Positions 37,342-47,205 of a stretch of DNA of 64,000 bases are shown here, piece after piece. The notes beneath the pieces are model-generated. The model did no database searches. It was not told where the DNA came from and worked only from the letters and a program-made list of their open reading frames with translations. The first letter of the stretch is position 1; each line of letters begins with the position of its first letter. Source of the DNA: Agrocybe praecox (lineage: Eukaryota; Basidiomycota; Agaricomycetes; Agaricales; Agrocybaceae); contig OZ024842.1 in assembly GCA_964017145.1 (NCBI GenBank), forward strand, positions 2,170,001 to 2,234,000. Reading direction: 5' to 3'. The position numbers and the translations under genes are program-made.

Positions 37342-37698
37342 TATGGTTAGTTTTTGAGGCCTGCCAATATATTTCAAAGCGTTGTGATAATCATCAGCTA
37401 TTATAAAAGTCTCTAAACAAAGTTAACCAGAGTTGGACCGAAGGAGATAGTTTTCTATCGTTTTGGCAGGCGACTCTGTAACATGGGATGCCGCAGAGCT
37501 TTTGTTATCGAGATGCTTGACTTTCTCTCTTCTTTTCTGACTTCTGCTGGTTGTAGAACGTTGTTCTTCGGAGTTTAGTTCCGGATTGATGTGAAATTTG
37601 AATCGCTTGTTAGTGCAATATTCACACCCACTGATCTCGCCTTGGACAGATACATATTTTTCAAGAGCTGGTGAATACTTAGTTGCAGTATAGTGACA
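37342..37698. other. Intergenic: tRNA upstream region and asparaginase promoter
   Basis: This 357-bp gap separates the 5' end of the tRNA gene and the start of the asparaginase gene. I see no coding frame or repeat. It should contain the asparaginase promoter, with no recognisable site. Confidence 0.5.
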
Positions 37699-39113
37699 AT
37701 GGACAATTCAACCGCTCAGGAAAAACGCCCTCTCCTAGGCAACCTTCTTGAAGGGAAACCTCTTCCACGTCATGTTTTAGTAATTCATGGTGGTGCAGGA
37801 ACCATGACCAGGGAAGGCTCTACGCCAGAGCAACAAGCTGCATATAAGGCTGCGTTATCGCAGGCTTTAGTATCTGTAACGTCTCTGATACTCGTCCACG
37901 TACTCCGTCAACTGATCTATCATGGAATTGCTTTTACTATAGGGGTACCGTGTACTGCACGATGGTGGGGATGCCATCGACGCGGCAGTTGCTGCAGTAA
38001 CGGTCATGGAAGGTTATAATTGATCTTCGACACTTTTTGGCCGCAGTTTCTAAGTTTTTTTGTAGACAATCCCCTGTTTAATTCTGCTAAAGGGGCGGTT
38101 TTCAACGTCGCGGGCAAGGTTAGATTGTTGACTGTCCAACCAAAGACATAGGTCCAACCTTTTTTACTCATACAGATTGAACTGGAGTCATCTGTAATGT
38201 TGTCGAAGCCACCTCCCTCTCGTCCTGATATACCTGCTAGTCGACGCGGAACTGCGCTAACTCTCCTGACTAGAGCGAAGAACCCTTCGCACTTGGTTCG
38301 TGCCCTCTATTTGTCTCCCTCTCTTGCACCACACCCCTTCTTGTCCGGAAGCACTCCCGAGAGTCTGGGAGAGAAGCTTGGGGAAACGCTTGTTGATCCC
38401 TCATACTTTTATACGGAGCATCGTTGGAGAGAGCATAGACGCGGTTTGGGACTTCCAGAAGAGCCTCTTCCTCAGAGTCTTCAGAGTGACAAGACAATAC
38501 CTCCTCTAGACCAGTTACCAACCGGCACGGTTGGAGCTGTAGCCCTAGACATACACGGATGTATCGCCTCCCTTACCTCTACAGGAGGGCGTACCAACAA
38601 GCTTGTTGGACGCATAGGCGATACGCCATCTATGGGCAGTGGGTTTTGGGCTGAGGAATGGGAAAAAGATAGCTTGATCAGTAGGTTGTGGTCTAAAGTT
38701 ACTGGCAGGCAGTCTGGAGTCAAGGGAGTTGGCATCTCTGGGACCGGAGACGGTGATGTACATATTTTTGATTGCTGCAAAGGCTTCGATGATTAAAGGG
38801 TATCTCGACAGTATTTCATTCGGCAGGCAACCGCTGCTACTATTGCTCATAGGGTTCGCTACTTGCACGAATCACTCGAGTCAGCTGCCCAGAAGGCTGT
38901 GAGCGAATTGCTGGAGATGGGGGGCCTTGGAGGGGTCATAGCCTTGGATATGGATGGAAATGGTTCGTCTTCATTGAATGACCGTTACGTGCCACCTCTA
39001 ATTACGTTTGAAAAGTAACGATGCCCCTCAATTGCGGAGGCATGTACCGTGGATTTATCAAAGAGGACGGGGTACCGAAGACAGCTATTTTCAGTGATGA
39101 AGAAGTTGCTTAA
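37699..39113 (+). CDS. Ntn-hydrolase L-asparaginase / isoaspartyl peptidase (plant type)
   Basis: This enzyme is made as a precursor that cleaves itself before a threonine, which becomes the nucleophile, and it hydrolyses L-asparagine and/or isoaspartyl peptides. Exons join as HVLVIHGGAGTMTREG near the N-terminus, DGGDAIDAAVAAVTVMEDNP, LFNSAKGAVFNVAGKIELES and then a large exon. The autocleavage site is at TGTVGAVALD (near 38523), with Thr after Gly. Downstream are STGGRTNKLVGRIGDTP, GVGISGTGDGD and the substrate-pocket region, ending NCGGMYRGFI and IFSDEEVA. An intron just after GDGD (about 38757-38826) separates the last blocks. The start is the ATG at 37699. The family acts in the cytosol; no signal peptide is seen. 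Confidence 0.88.
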
Positions 39114-39543
39114 TATTTTGGCGGCCAAATCTTCTAGCCAACAACACGTTTGTATTCCAATGAAATATAGTGGTTCGGGCCATAATCCCGGTTTGTGGCT
39201 GTGTAGCGATGTTCCTATTCAGGAACTCCCTTTATGGACTCTTCATTTCTAGGATGCTATTTATGAATAATTTCCGGATCCCAGAAAGAGCTGCCCTTTG
39301 TGAATATTCAACAAGTGCCATAACTGATCCGAGCTTCATTCAGAATAAACAAACGCGCGGCCAAACTTGGATACTGCCTATGAACAACCTCACGCTTGTG
39401 AGTGACAGCAAGTACAAGGGTACTTCCAAACTTCCCTACAATGCAAGAACAAGAGCAGGTCGGCTTAAATACGCATCCTGCGGTGGGTGAAATCCCTTGC
39501 TCACCGTCGTTTTGTCTCCCCCTACCCCGCCTAACGTCCCAAC
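39114..39543. other. Intergenic: STE3 promoter region with an ACAAAGGG motif
   Basis: This 430-bp gap lies between the asparaginase gene and the STE3 gene on the same strand. It holds ACAAAGGG on the - strand at 39294-39301, close to the pheromone response element of Ustilago. I looked on both strands for a short frame ending in a CaaX box, as a pheromone precursor would have, and found none. Confidence 0.5.
39294..39301 (-). promoter_or_regulatory. Pheromone-response-element-like ACAAAGGG
   Basis: ACAAAGGG on the - strand matches eight of nine bases of the ACAAAGGGA element bound by HMG-box Prf1-type factors. It lies about 245 bp before the STE3 ATG. An 8-mer in a gap of this size occurs by chance about once in 75 cases, so support is modest. 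Confidence 0.3.
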
Positions 39544-41344
39544 ATGAGCGCTGAGAATAAATTGTTCTCGGCCTTCTCTTTTATTACATTTATTCTTGTT
39601 TTAATTCCTTTCCCCTGGCACTTCGAAGGTATTTATTGAGTTCCTACAGGAGTCGTACAAAAGTCTAATTCTGATCTAGCATGGAACACTGGAACCTGTT
39701 TATACATGGCATGGACTGCCGCCGGGTTACTTTCTCTGTTCATAAACTCCGTTGTATGGAGCGACAACGCAATTGATTTTGCTCCTGTCTGGTGTGATAT
39801 CTGTACGTTTTTCACAATTATAGAAATGAAAAATTCTCACTCACTTTGTTGACTAGCGTCAAAAATTATCATCGGTATCTCTGTTGCTATTCCGGCCGCG
39901 TCTCTGTGTATAAACCACAGACTTTATTGCATCGCCGCAGTTCGAACTGTCACCAAGTCCAAGGCAGAGGTAATCTAAACTTGTTTCAGAATTTTACTTG
40001 GTTTTCTTATGCTTATTCCCCAGAAACGTCGTGACATTATGGTTGACCTCGCCATTGGTGTTGGTATCCCTGTCCTTGTCATGGCACTCCGTATGACCCT
40101 TCATGCTTAGGCTTCTATCTCTGAAAGCTGATGTCCTGTTATTACAGACTATATCGTACAAGGGCATCGGTACAATATCTTTGAAGAAATTGGTTGTTAT
40201 CCCTCTACGTACAACACTCCTCCGGCGTATGCTCTCGTCTTCATGATGCCTGTGGTGATTGGCCTGGCGTCCGGTACCTACTCCAGTACGTTATTCTCGA
40301 TACCCTTCCATGCATTCACGTCTTTATCGAATGTCTCTATCTAGTCATGAGCATCATTGCTTTTCGCAAAAGACACGCCGAGTTCAAGGAAATTCTTTCA
40401 GCCAACAAGAACCTCTCTTCTAACCGCTTTTTGCGCCTCATGGCTCTTGCCGGAATTGAAGTCTTGTGTTCTGTGCCGTTGGGCATCAGCAGCATGGTAC
40501 TAAACGCTACTCGAGGCGTTGTCAGCCCATGGATTTCATGGGAAGACACGCATTTCAGTAAGTATCGCCGTTTTACGAGATTCTAGTCTTCAAAAATCTC
40601 ACTTCTTTTTGCAGATTTCTCTCGTGTCGATCAAATCCTCGCCATAAATTGGAAGTTGGACCCGACGACAAAAACCGGTCTCGATATGACGCGCTGGTTG
40701 GTCGTCGTTTGTGGCTTGATATTCTTTGCCTTCTTTGGATTTGCCGACGAAGCCCAAAAACACTACAAGCTTGCGTTCAACTCGGTTGCCAAACGCGTTG
40801 GAATCTCAACCACCGGAGCGACAAAGGTTGGAACAGGCATGAGTTATGCAGGCTCTTCTGGGTACGTTATTGACACTTACCTTGAGAATCTACTTTGGCT
40901 CATAACAAATTCTTTAGCTTTGGTAAATTCAAGGCAGGAGTGGCTTCTAACATCAGCAGCTTTGGCTTCCAGGGAGCGAAGTTACCCATTTTCATCACTG
41001 AGACTGTCGATGAGAAGCGCGACTCTATGGAGTCCTTCTCCGACATGACCTCCATCAAAGACCTGAGCGATTTTGGCTCGTCTGCAGCCTCCCTGCGGTC
41101 CTCTACTTTCGATACCCTTACAAAAGACTCGACCTCGAATCTACCGGAGATTTCGAAACCAGCTGCGTTGACTGTTTCGACAACAATGACAAAGCCCAAC
41201 ACTCCCCTTCACAATGAATCTTCTCGTTCTTCATCACCTCATCAACGACCAGTGTCGGCAGTGTCGCCGACAGGCTCTTTCCTTGACTTATCCACCACCG
41301 TCCCTGAAGATTCACATCTAAGGCGCAACGACGACATCGTTTGA
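39544..41344 (+). CDS. STE3-type pheromone receptor (GPCR)
   Basis: This seven-helix plasma-membrane receptor detects lipopeptide pheromones and signals through a G protein and MAP kinase cascade in mating or hyphal fusion. Exons join as MSAENKLFSAFSFITFILVL, AWNTGTCLYMAWTAAGLLSL, KIIIGISVAIPAASLCINHR with LYCIAAVRTV, RRDIMVDLAIGVGIPVLVMA, the loop GHRYNIFEEIGCYPSTYNTP, then PPAYALVFMMPVVIGLASG, RFLRLMALAGIEVLCSVPLG and TRWLVVVCGLIFFAFFGFA. LCINHRLY after helix 3 and the DI(M/L)IDL-like RRDIMVDL are STE3 marks. A Ser/Thr-rich cytoplasmic tail of about 200 residues ends in HLRRNDDIV. Whether this is a mating-type B receptor or a non-mating STE3 paralogue cannot be told here; no pheromone gene was found beside it. 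Confidence 0.93.
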
Positions 41345-41758
41345 ACACTTTCTTTCCTTTCATCTTTCTTTTTCTAGAACTTGCTAATAAGCACGTACTT
41401 GGTTCTTCCGTCATTTCCCACTTGTAGCCTTTAAACCTGATTTTTTGTATTTTTATACCCTTGGTTGACTTTTCACTTGGATTTTTCTTACGTCCCCAAG
41501 ACTTACTTACGAGTACCACATTGTAGCTTAATGATTTCCTAGCCCAAACTTGTAGCCTTACCATGTTACCACACCCACTTCATGAATAAAAACCCTTACA
41601 TTACGACTTACTTAACACGTAGGATAAGTAATCTCACTTTTTGTGGAACATTCAGGTCAACCTCCCCAAACTGAAAGATTCGACAGCAAATGGCTTTCTT
41701 GGAATGTAGAGGTGTCATATCACATTAACAAATGTGGAATATACAGATACAGCAATTA
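41345..41758. other. Intergenic, convergent 3' ends
   Basis: This 414-bp gap separates the ends of STE3 (+) and the PEX30-like gene (-). It is AT-rich with no convincing reading frame; none of the short frames on either strand ends in a CaaX motif. Confidence 0.5.
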
Positions 41759-43251
41759 CTAGGAGGATTCTGGTGTTTTATTGAGAGCGTTGCGCAGCCG
41801 CTGTTTAAGAGGACTGTCCGGTGGATTGCCAATTATCGTTTCAGGGGTAGGAGGAATGGATGAGTTTTTCTCGGACAAAGGAAGAGGAACAGAGGTGGTA
41901 GGTGGGGATGAGTCCTCTTTCTCGATGCCTAAAGCACCATCACTGGGGATGCTCTCTACTACTTCAAAGACAATCGCCACGCGAGTCCATCGTCGATAAC
42001 GAGTGTACTGGAAAGATAGATCAAAATTTCATAGGTACGCTGAGAGAAGAGATGTACCGACCTTGCCCATTCCACCACGATTACTTTGCCCTTCCCATTT
42101 ATTATCGCCATATACCCATCCATCCGCATCCGTCAGTGGTTCCTCTTTAGTATCATCCGACTCTTGAGATGAAAGATCAACATCTAAAGACCCATGCGTT
42201 GATTTACTTGAATCGGCAGAGGTCGAGGAACTTCGTAATCGATCCGCTGCCTTGAGAAGGCGACTGCTATTGGGGGTTTCTTCCTTGGGACTTGGAAGCG
42301 GACGCTCAACCCGACTGAATCCACTTCCATCCTTGTGCACCACGACGCACCATTCAGGTTCTTCCCACTTCCAAGTCGCTGTACGTTTCAGTCTGCCACC
42401 CTTTTCGTCTGGAAGGTAGACAGCGGTGTTTTCTGGGAGGGTGAAAGCATTGGGGGGAGACAAGGGGTGCTGGGAGGCCGAGCACCAGGAGGGTCGCTCC
42501 CCTGGTAAAAGAGCAGCTGTCCAGTCCAAGCCCATCCACCATCGTTGGTTTTCGTACACTGTGAAGAGGAAGCGAAGGGACTGGACGGGCGTTAATGAAT
42601 TGACAGTGGGCTGCTGTGAAAAGGTGCGAGGTGGAAGTGGGGTTCCACTAAGAACAGTCCACAGTTTATATGCACCCCATCGCAGCCATGCGCTCCGCCA
42701 GACATTGGCACGAAGAACTATGGCCCAGGGAGCTCGCCATGTAAAGAGGATCGTACCCAAAATAGCGCATACGACACGGAAGGGAACGAAGAAGGAAAGA
42801 AGGGTATATGGGATATACAGAATAAAGACGATCCGTAGGGCAGTTGTGGACGTGACAGATGACTTTGGTATTTGAGGAAGGAGAGACTGAATGATGGTTA
42901 GATCTGAAATGACGGCCCACAAAGCATGTTCCGTGGTGGGTGCCTCTCGCGCCTTCCGGGGTCTTTGGGATAGCAAAAAGACTGCCAAGAGAACAAAGGG
43001 TAGAAAATGACTGCAGAAAATGAATTGAATGTAAATTTAAGTTTAAGATTGATAAAAACATACCGCAAAATGGTGTCAATGAAGAGACAGAGAGCGGACC
43101 AGGATGCGAGAGCAAGCCAGCTGGAGTACCAAGAGGGTGAAGACCAGCTGAAGAGCTGTAATAATTGTTTCGCGATGGAAATACAGGGAGCGAGATGGAT
43201 GAGTGGGAGAGTGAGGGAAGGAGGGACAGAGTGAGCGAGATGGGAGTCCAT
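41759..43251 (-). CDS. PEX30/31/32-like peroxin with DysF domain
   Basis: This is an ER/peroxisome membrane protein of the Pex24p/Pex30 type. Yeast members shape ER sites for peroxisome and lipid-droplet budding and limit peroxisome number. Three exons give about 440 residues. The first (43251 to about 43062) has a hydrophobic stretch, WLALASWSALCLFIDTIL. The second continues FLPFVLLAVFLLSQ and has further membrane segments (ALRIVFILYIPYTLLSFFVP and a hairpin after it). DysFN is at FLFTVYENQRWWMGLDWTAA with FTLPENTAVYL, and DysFC at WKWEEPEWCVVVH, DADGWVYGDNKWEG and YTRYRRWTRVA. A Ser/Pro-rich tail follows. The ATG at 43249-43251 overlaps that of the divergent GPI18 gene by two bases. Confidence 0.85.
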
Positions 43252-44476
43252 GACGAACCCGGGACTGATGCTTTCTTTCCTGTTCTATTTCCTTGTCCTC
43301 CACGCAGCAGCCCGTCTTCCTCTCTTTGACTCTTCCTCCCTTTTCATATCCTCTTCACCTCTTATACGCTGGGATGTCCTCCACTTTGTCCATCTCTCAT
43401 ATCTCTACGAGCACCAGTGGGCTTTTTCCCCCGCCATCCGCCTCGTTCTCCTCCTCGACAATCCTTGGCTCTATTACGCCTTCATGGCCATCCTAGTGTG
43501 GGACACACACCGAGTTCTCCGTTCTCTCTCTTTGTATCATCTACGCTCTCCCAAAGTCGCCTCTTTGGCCGCTACGCTGTCCCTCATACCCACTAGTCCA
43601 GTAACATTGTATCTTGCACCCTACAATGAACCCTTCTGCACCTACTTTGCGTATCGAGGTATGCTCGGTCTTTCTTTGAATCCTATTCCCAAACTCATCC
43701 CATGTTTCCAGGTATGCTGTTCTGCACGACAAAGCAATGGTTCAAAGCCTGCGTCTGTTTCGCTCTCGCCAGCTGCTTCAGGTCGAACGGAATCTTTTTG
43801 AGCGGGTTCATATTATGGGGCTTACTGGTGCAGCCTTTTATCGCTAGGCAAATGGTATGTCCTCAAGTACCGTTGTCTAGGGGCTACACTGACGTGTCTT
43901 CTTCAGCCCAAATGGCGGCATATCATAAAGGCCACCATATACACCGCCGTCATATTCGCGCCGTTCATCGCTCACCACATTATCGCTTACCTCGTATTCT
44001 GCTCTGGAGAAAATTCTAGCGAGATCCCTGACTGGTGTTCTCGCATACCACCTTCACTCTATACCCATGTCCAGACTAAATATTGGGATAACGGGTTCTT
44101 GCGCTATTGGACGCTGAATCAACTTCCTAATTTCCTCATATCCGCACCAACCATATCTCTTATAACTGCATTTTGTATACACCACCTCACCCTCGCTTTA
44201 GCAGGTCCAAAAACAGCGCCTGGGTCGAGCCATCCGTTCCAAAACCCTTCCATAACCCCGCACGCTATTCACGCCCTGGTTCTGACATCTATATTGGTCT
44301 TTTCATCCAATGTACAGATCATTCTACGCCTAGCAGCATCCATGCCTATCGTCTATTGGGCAGCTGCGTGGTTATTGCTTGAACACCCCAAATTAGGCCG
44401 CTTATGGGTTGTCTGGAGTGTCCTCTGGAGCATCATATCGACTATTCTCTGGGCTACTTTCTTGCCTCCTGCATAG
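43250..44476 (+). CDS. GPI18: GPI mannosyltransferase 2 (PIG-V/Gpi18)
   Basis: This multipass ER enzyme adds the second mannose to the GPI anchor precursor from dolichol-phosphate mannose. Three exons give about 380 residues. Family blocks are LIRWDVLHFVHLSYLYEHQW with AFSPAIR (the RWD region holds the catalytic Asp of the family), LAPYNEPFCTYFAYR then GMLFC across an intron near 43660-43712, SCFRSNGIFLSGF, PDWCSRIPPSLYTHVQ with YWDNGFLRYWTLNQLPNFLI and a series of C-terminal helices. The ATG at 43250 gives MTNPGLMLSFLFYF. A second in-frame ATG at 43268 is an alternative that would remove the overlap with the neighbour's start codon. Confidence 0.88.
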
Positions 44477-44604
44477 CAGAAAAACACATGGAAGGATGTA
44501 TGCATTAGCACAGTCTGGTATACATGAAAATATTTGTTACAGATATTCGGTTGTGATATAATCATAAACTAGGTACACCCAGGGAAAAAATACAGAAAAT
44601 AAGA

Positions 44605-45417
44605 TTAATCATCTACCGATGGAGTCAGTGTAGCCGCCGCTACGTCTGCAGTATCTGTTTCAACGGTGCTGCTTGCGGATTCGCTGCTGGTCTCGGCGAG
44701 AGATGAGGTAGATGTCGAAGCAGACTCAGTCCTAGCGGATGGCGAAATTCTACCGCCGGATGAAATCACAGAGGATGAAGATGAAGCCGCAAATCTCAAG
44801 TAAATCTAGAGATACGCTTAACGGCACACCGTTCTCATCGACAATGGCATAACTAGCTGGGACGCGTTCCTGTTGCGACTTGAAGAATGGGAACCTGTAA
44901 CCCCCTTGACCGAGTCTGACGGTGACTCCGTTGAACACATCCAAGTACCCACAATCCAGCAGCCCAAACATGCCTTTGATCAATACGACGTTGTGAATTA
45001 CACCCGAACTGACGGTTGCTCCAGTGGGCACGACAATGTTGTCGATCTAATTCGGCCGTGAATCGAGAGTGTCCCAGTTGCGGCCTGTACGTCAAGATTG
45101 GTTCGCTTGGCCACAAGCTCGACTATAGCACGAAGGACAGGGAACAAGATGACTGATAGGAGCACAATCCCTAGAGGTATAATTATGATTTGAGAGATAA
45201 TGGGGGAGATGCGGGTGGTGGTGGTGAAGCATTTTCTACAATACTCATCAGCAAGGAAGATGAGGCGTAGAGACGTTGAAGGTACTTACTACTGACCACC
45301 CAATGCCGTGTTAGATGCAACACTATGGGTGCTGTGATTGGCGTTATACAAACCGCCATGCTTCGTTTCGACTTGCTGCACTAGGGCGAGAACGAAAAGG
45401 CCACAAGATTTGAACAT
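44605..45417 (-). CDS. Single-pass membrane protein of unknown function
   Basis: A four-exon model in phase gives 224 residues: 45417-45293, 45235-45091, 45046-44843 and 44805-44605. The N-terminus MFKSCGLFVLALVQQVET may be a weak signal peptide. A strong membrane helix follows at about residues 58-80 (IIIIPLGIVLLSVILFPVL). After it comes a beta-rich stretch of short hydrophobic strands (DNIVVPTGATVSSGVIHNVV then LIKGMFGLLDCGYLDVFNGV). The tail is almost only Ser, Ala, Thr and Glu. Introns of 44 and 37 nt are short, and the last one is uncertain: skipping it gives an early stop and a shorter hydrophobic end. I do not recognise the family. Confidence 0.55.
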
Positions 45418-45783
45418 AGCGCGTTTTAACTTTTTTAAATGAGCGAGATTACGATATGTCAGATCTCCGTGGCCCACAAAGTACTACTTACTACCATTGG
45501 TAAAGGAAAGCATGCGTTGCAAATTGGTAAATAAGTCCTATGGGAGGAAACTAGAAGAGTGAATGGGATAAACGTGCAATGTTTTGAGTTATCAATGATG
45601 CATTGATGAATAACAACATTTGGGAACGGGCAGCCTGGTACTTTTGATGCGGCGTGACGCGCTATGGGGAAAAATGATTGCCGCGTCATTGCCACGCTAT
45701 ACGGCGAAAAGCAAACACGTCCGCTTAGTACCTATTTCTTTCTGATCATATCGATTGATCACTGTCTTTTCATTTCAACCACC
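45418..45783. other. Intergenic with repeat copy A
   Basis: This 366-bp gap separates the unknown membrane protein gene (-) and the orphan gene (+). It contains copy A of the ~90-bp repeat (45637-45727) and the left copy of a 9-bp direct repeat. The rest shows nothing recognisable. Confidence 0.5.
45637..45727 (+). repeat. 90-bp repeat, copy A
   Basis: Copy A begins GGTACTTTTGATGCGGCGTG and ends GTCCGCTTA. It aligns with copy B at 46566-46655 with one single-base gap and 17 substitutions, about 81% identity. Of these, 14 are transitions. In the frame that codes in copy B it reads PGTFDAA and then a stop, so it may be the remnant of the 3' end of a second gene copy. Confidence 0.75.
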
Positions 45784-46586
45784 ATGCCTCAGTCTTATGA
45801 CTCACCCTTTCCTGGACATATTGTTTGCCTTCATCCCAATGAATGTCACAAAAACATTCAAGTAATTTCACGTCTCTATCCGAAGTCTGCAGGTGGTTCC
45901 AGACATGCCTTGACTCACACATGTTCTCATTCCCACACTACAAGTACACGTCCGGCAATGGCCATAGAATATGTAGCTGCTGCATCTTTGCTATACAGCA
46001 GGGCCACAACTAATAAAGGGCGAGAAGCCATTCTTGGAAAATACCAAGCAGCATGGCAGCTATGTTGTCCCCATATGCCAGCCCCAGTGAATAATCAAGA
46101 ACCATTTGACTTTTTGGAAACAACCGACTACTCTGCTTATTTTTCTCTCCCGCCCGACTTCCAGTGGCTTAGGGTTATAATAAATCATAATTGCAGCATG
46201 TATCTGACCCCATCAATTCAAACCGCTCTTCCACCCCCTGCTGGCCCTGCTGTACTTCCAACAACAACCCCTACCTCTATCCCAGATCACCTTCTCCCTC
46301 AACTAATCCAACCATTACAACAATCATTAACTCCGACTCTGGCACAAACAACAAACCCGGCAACTCTGGCCGTAGAAACCAATCTCGACGAAAGTAAGCT
46401 TTTGGTTATGGCACTATTTGACACTGTCACTCACCCGTCATAGATATCTTTATGAACGCCACGACCCCGAATAGGATGGCTGACTGCCTCGATCTTATTG
46501 AAAGGGCACGCCTCCGAGTCGATGCCGATGCCATTTTCGACAAACTCCAAATGGAGAAGCCTGAGGGTACTTTTGACGCGCTGTGA
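45784..46586 (+). CDS. Orphan protein of unknown function, 250 residues, in a repeat-bounded block
   Basis: Two exons (45784-46393 and 46444-46586) join in phase across a 50-nt intron with GTAAGC and CATAG ends, giving 250 residues. The start is ATG in the context ACCACCATGCC. The protein begins MPQSYDSPFPGHIVCLHPNE, has clustered Cys and His (CHKN and HTCSHSH near residues 20-55), a middle segment PFDFLETTDYSAYFSLPPDF and a Pro/Thr/Gln-rich linker. It ends with a helical segment containing MADCLDLIERARLRVDADAI. Its stop codon lies inside repeat copy B. I do not recognise the family; it could be a domesticated or non-autonomous element protein, or a recently arisen gene. Splicing and expression are unproven. 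Confidence 0.5.
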
Positions 46587-46655
46587 TGCGCTGTAGGGGA
46601 AATCATTGCCACGCCGTTACCGCGCTATACGACGAAAAACAAACATGTCCGCTTA
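46566..46655 (+). repeat. 90-bp repeat, copy B (contains the stop codon of the orphan gene)
   Basis: Copy B begins GGTACTTTTGACGCGCTGTG and ends GTCCGCTTA. It starts inside the last codons of the orphan gene (GTFDAL, stop) and runs into a promoter-like stretch containing ATATAAG near 46680, as copy A runs into the promoter of the orphan gene. Confidence 0.75.
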
Positions 46656-47205
46656 CCTCCTCCACGCAGCTTCAGCAGCATATAAGCGCCCATATAGCTG
46701 ACGCCCGGCACGCGCCATTGCCGCGCCTGAGGTTGTACTTGCTTGTCTGCCGCGGCATTGCTGTTGTGACGCGTGGTGCAAAGATTTTGAAGAAATTTGC
46801 ACAATAGATTTTCTATTTTTTTGACGGTTCTATAGTTCTAGGACATCTTGGAGATCTTATATGTAACTCTCTCTCTCTCAGAAAAATAATTTGTTTCTGT
46901 CAAGTACTTGATACATAAATGCTAAAACATTTCCTATAGCGCGTCACAGCGCGTCACTTTCCCCTTTGGGAACCAATTGGAGGACATAAGAGTGATGTAG
47001 GTGAATCATGGGGACGTGATAGGCACAAAGATTCATGTTGCGAAAATCAAAGGCCAAGTCTCGTGGATTAAATAAAAAAAGGCGGGGTAGCGGGGCAAAG
47101 ACCGGAGAAAATTTGATAAATAAACGACGAATGATGGCTGTCATTATTGGATCAATACAGGACGGTATTACATACATTTCTTAAATAATTACAAAGAATA
47201 TTTTA
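46587..47205. other. Intergenic with repeat copies and a CT microsatellite
   Basis: This stretch of about 620 bp holds most of repeat copy B, a GC-rich part to about 46770, a (CT)6 microsatellite at 46867-46879 and the inverted repeat motif at 46929-46956. The last part should be the 3' UTR of the basic protein gene on the - strand. No convincing coding frame was seen. Confidence 0.5.
46929..46956 (-). repeat. Inverted partial copy of the repeat (TGACGCGC motif)
   Basis: On the - strand it reads TGACGCGCTGTGACGCGC followed by TATAGGAAAT. It matches bases 9-36 of copy B with few changes, but in inverted orientation. Confidence 0.65.

Larger units (their letters stand above)
45619..46973. mobile_element. 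Candidate transposon-like insertion with 9-bp direct repeats
   Basis: The sequence TTTGGGAAC occurs at 45619-45627 and again at 46965-46973. Just inside each copy lies a GTGACGCGC-rich motif, in opposite orientation at the two ends (GGCGTGACGCGCTATGG on the left, CTATAGCGCGTCACAGCGCG on the right). That is the layout of a terminal-inverted-repeat element with a 9-bp target duplication. The inner 1.3 kb holds one orphan gene, not a recognisable transposase. Outermost ends of the two sides match poorly, so the exact borders are uncertain. Non-autonomous element or tandem-duplicated gene are both possible. Confidence 0.35.

Noticed and set aside
39170..39490. 106-codon frame ending in CGG before STE3, considered as a pheromone precursor
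   Set aside because: The end lacks a four-residue CaaX box and the frame overlaps the promoter; composition is not pheromone-like.
41118..41564. 148-codon frame antisense to the STE3 tail
   Set aside because: It overlaps the coding tail and 3' UTR of STE3, has no domain and looks like a shadow frame.
42426..42875. 149-codon basic frame antisense to the PEX30-like gene
   Set aside because: It mirrors the DysF coding exon, which has clear family motifs.
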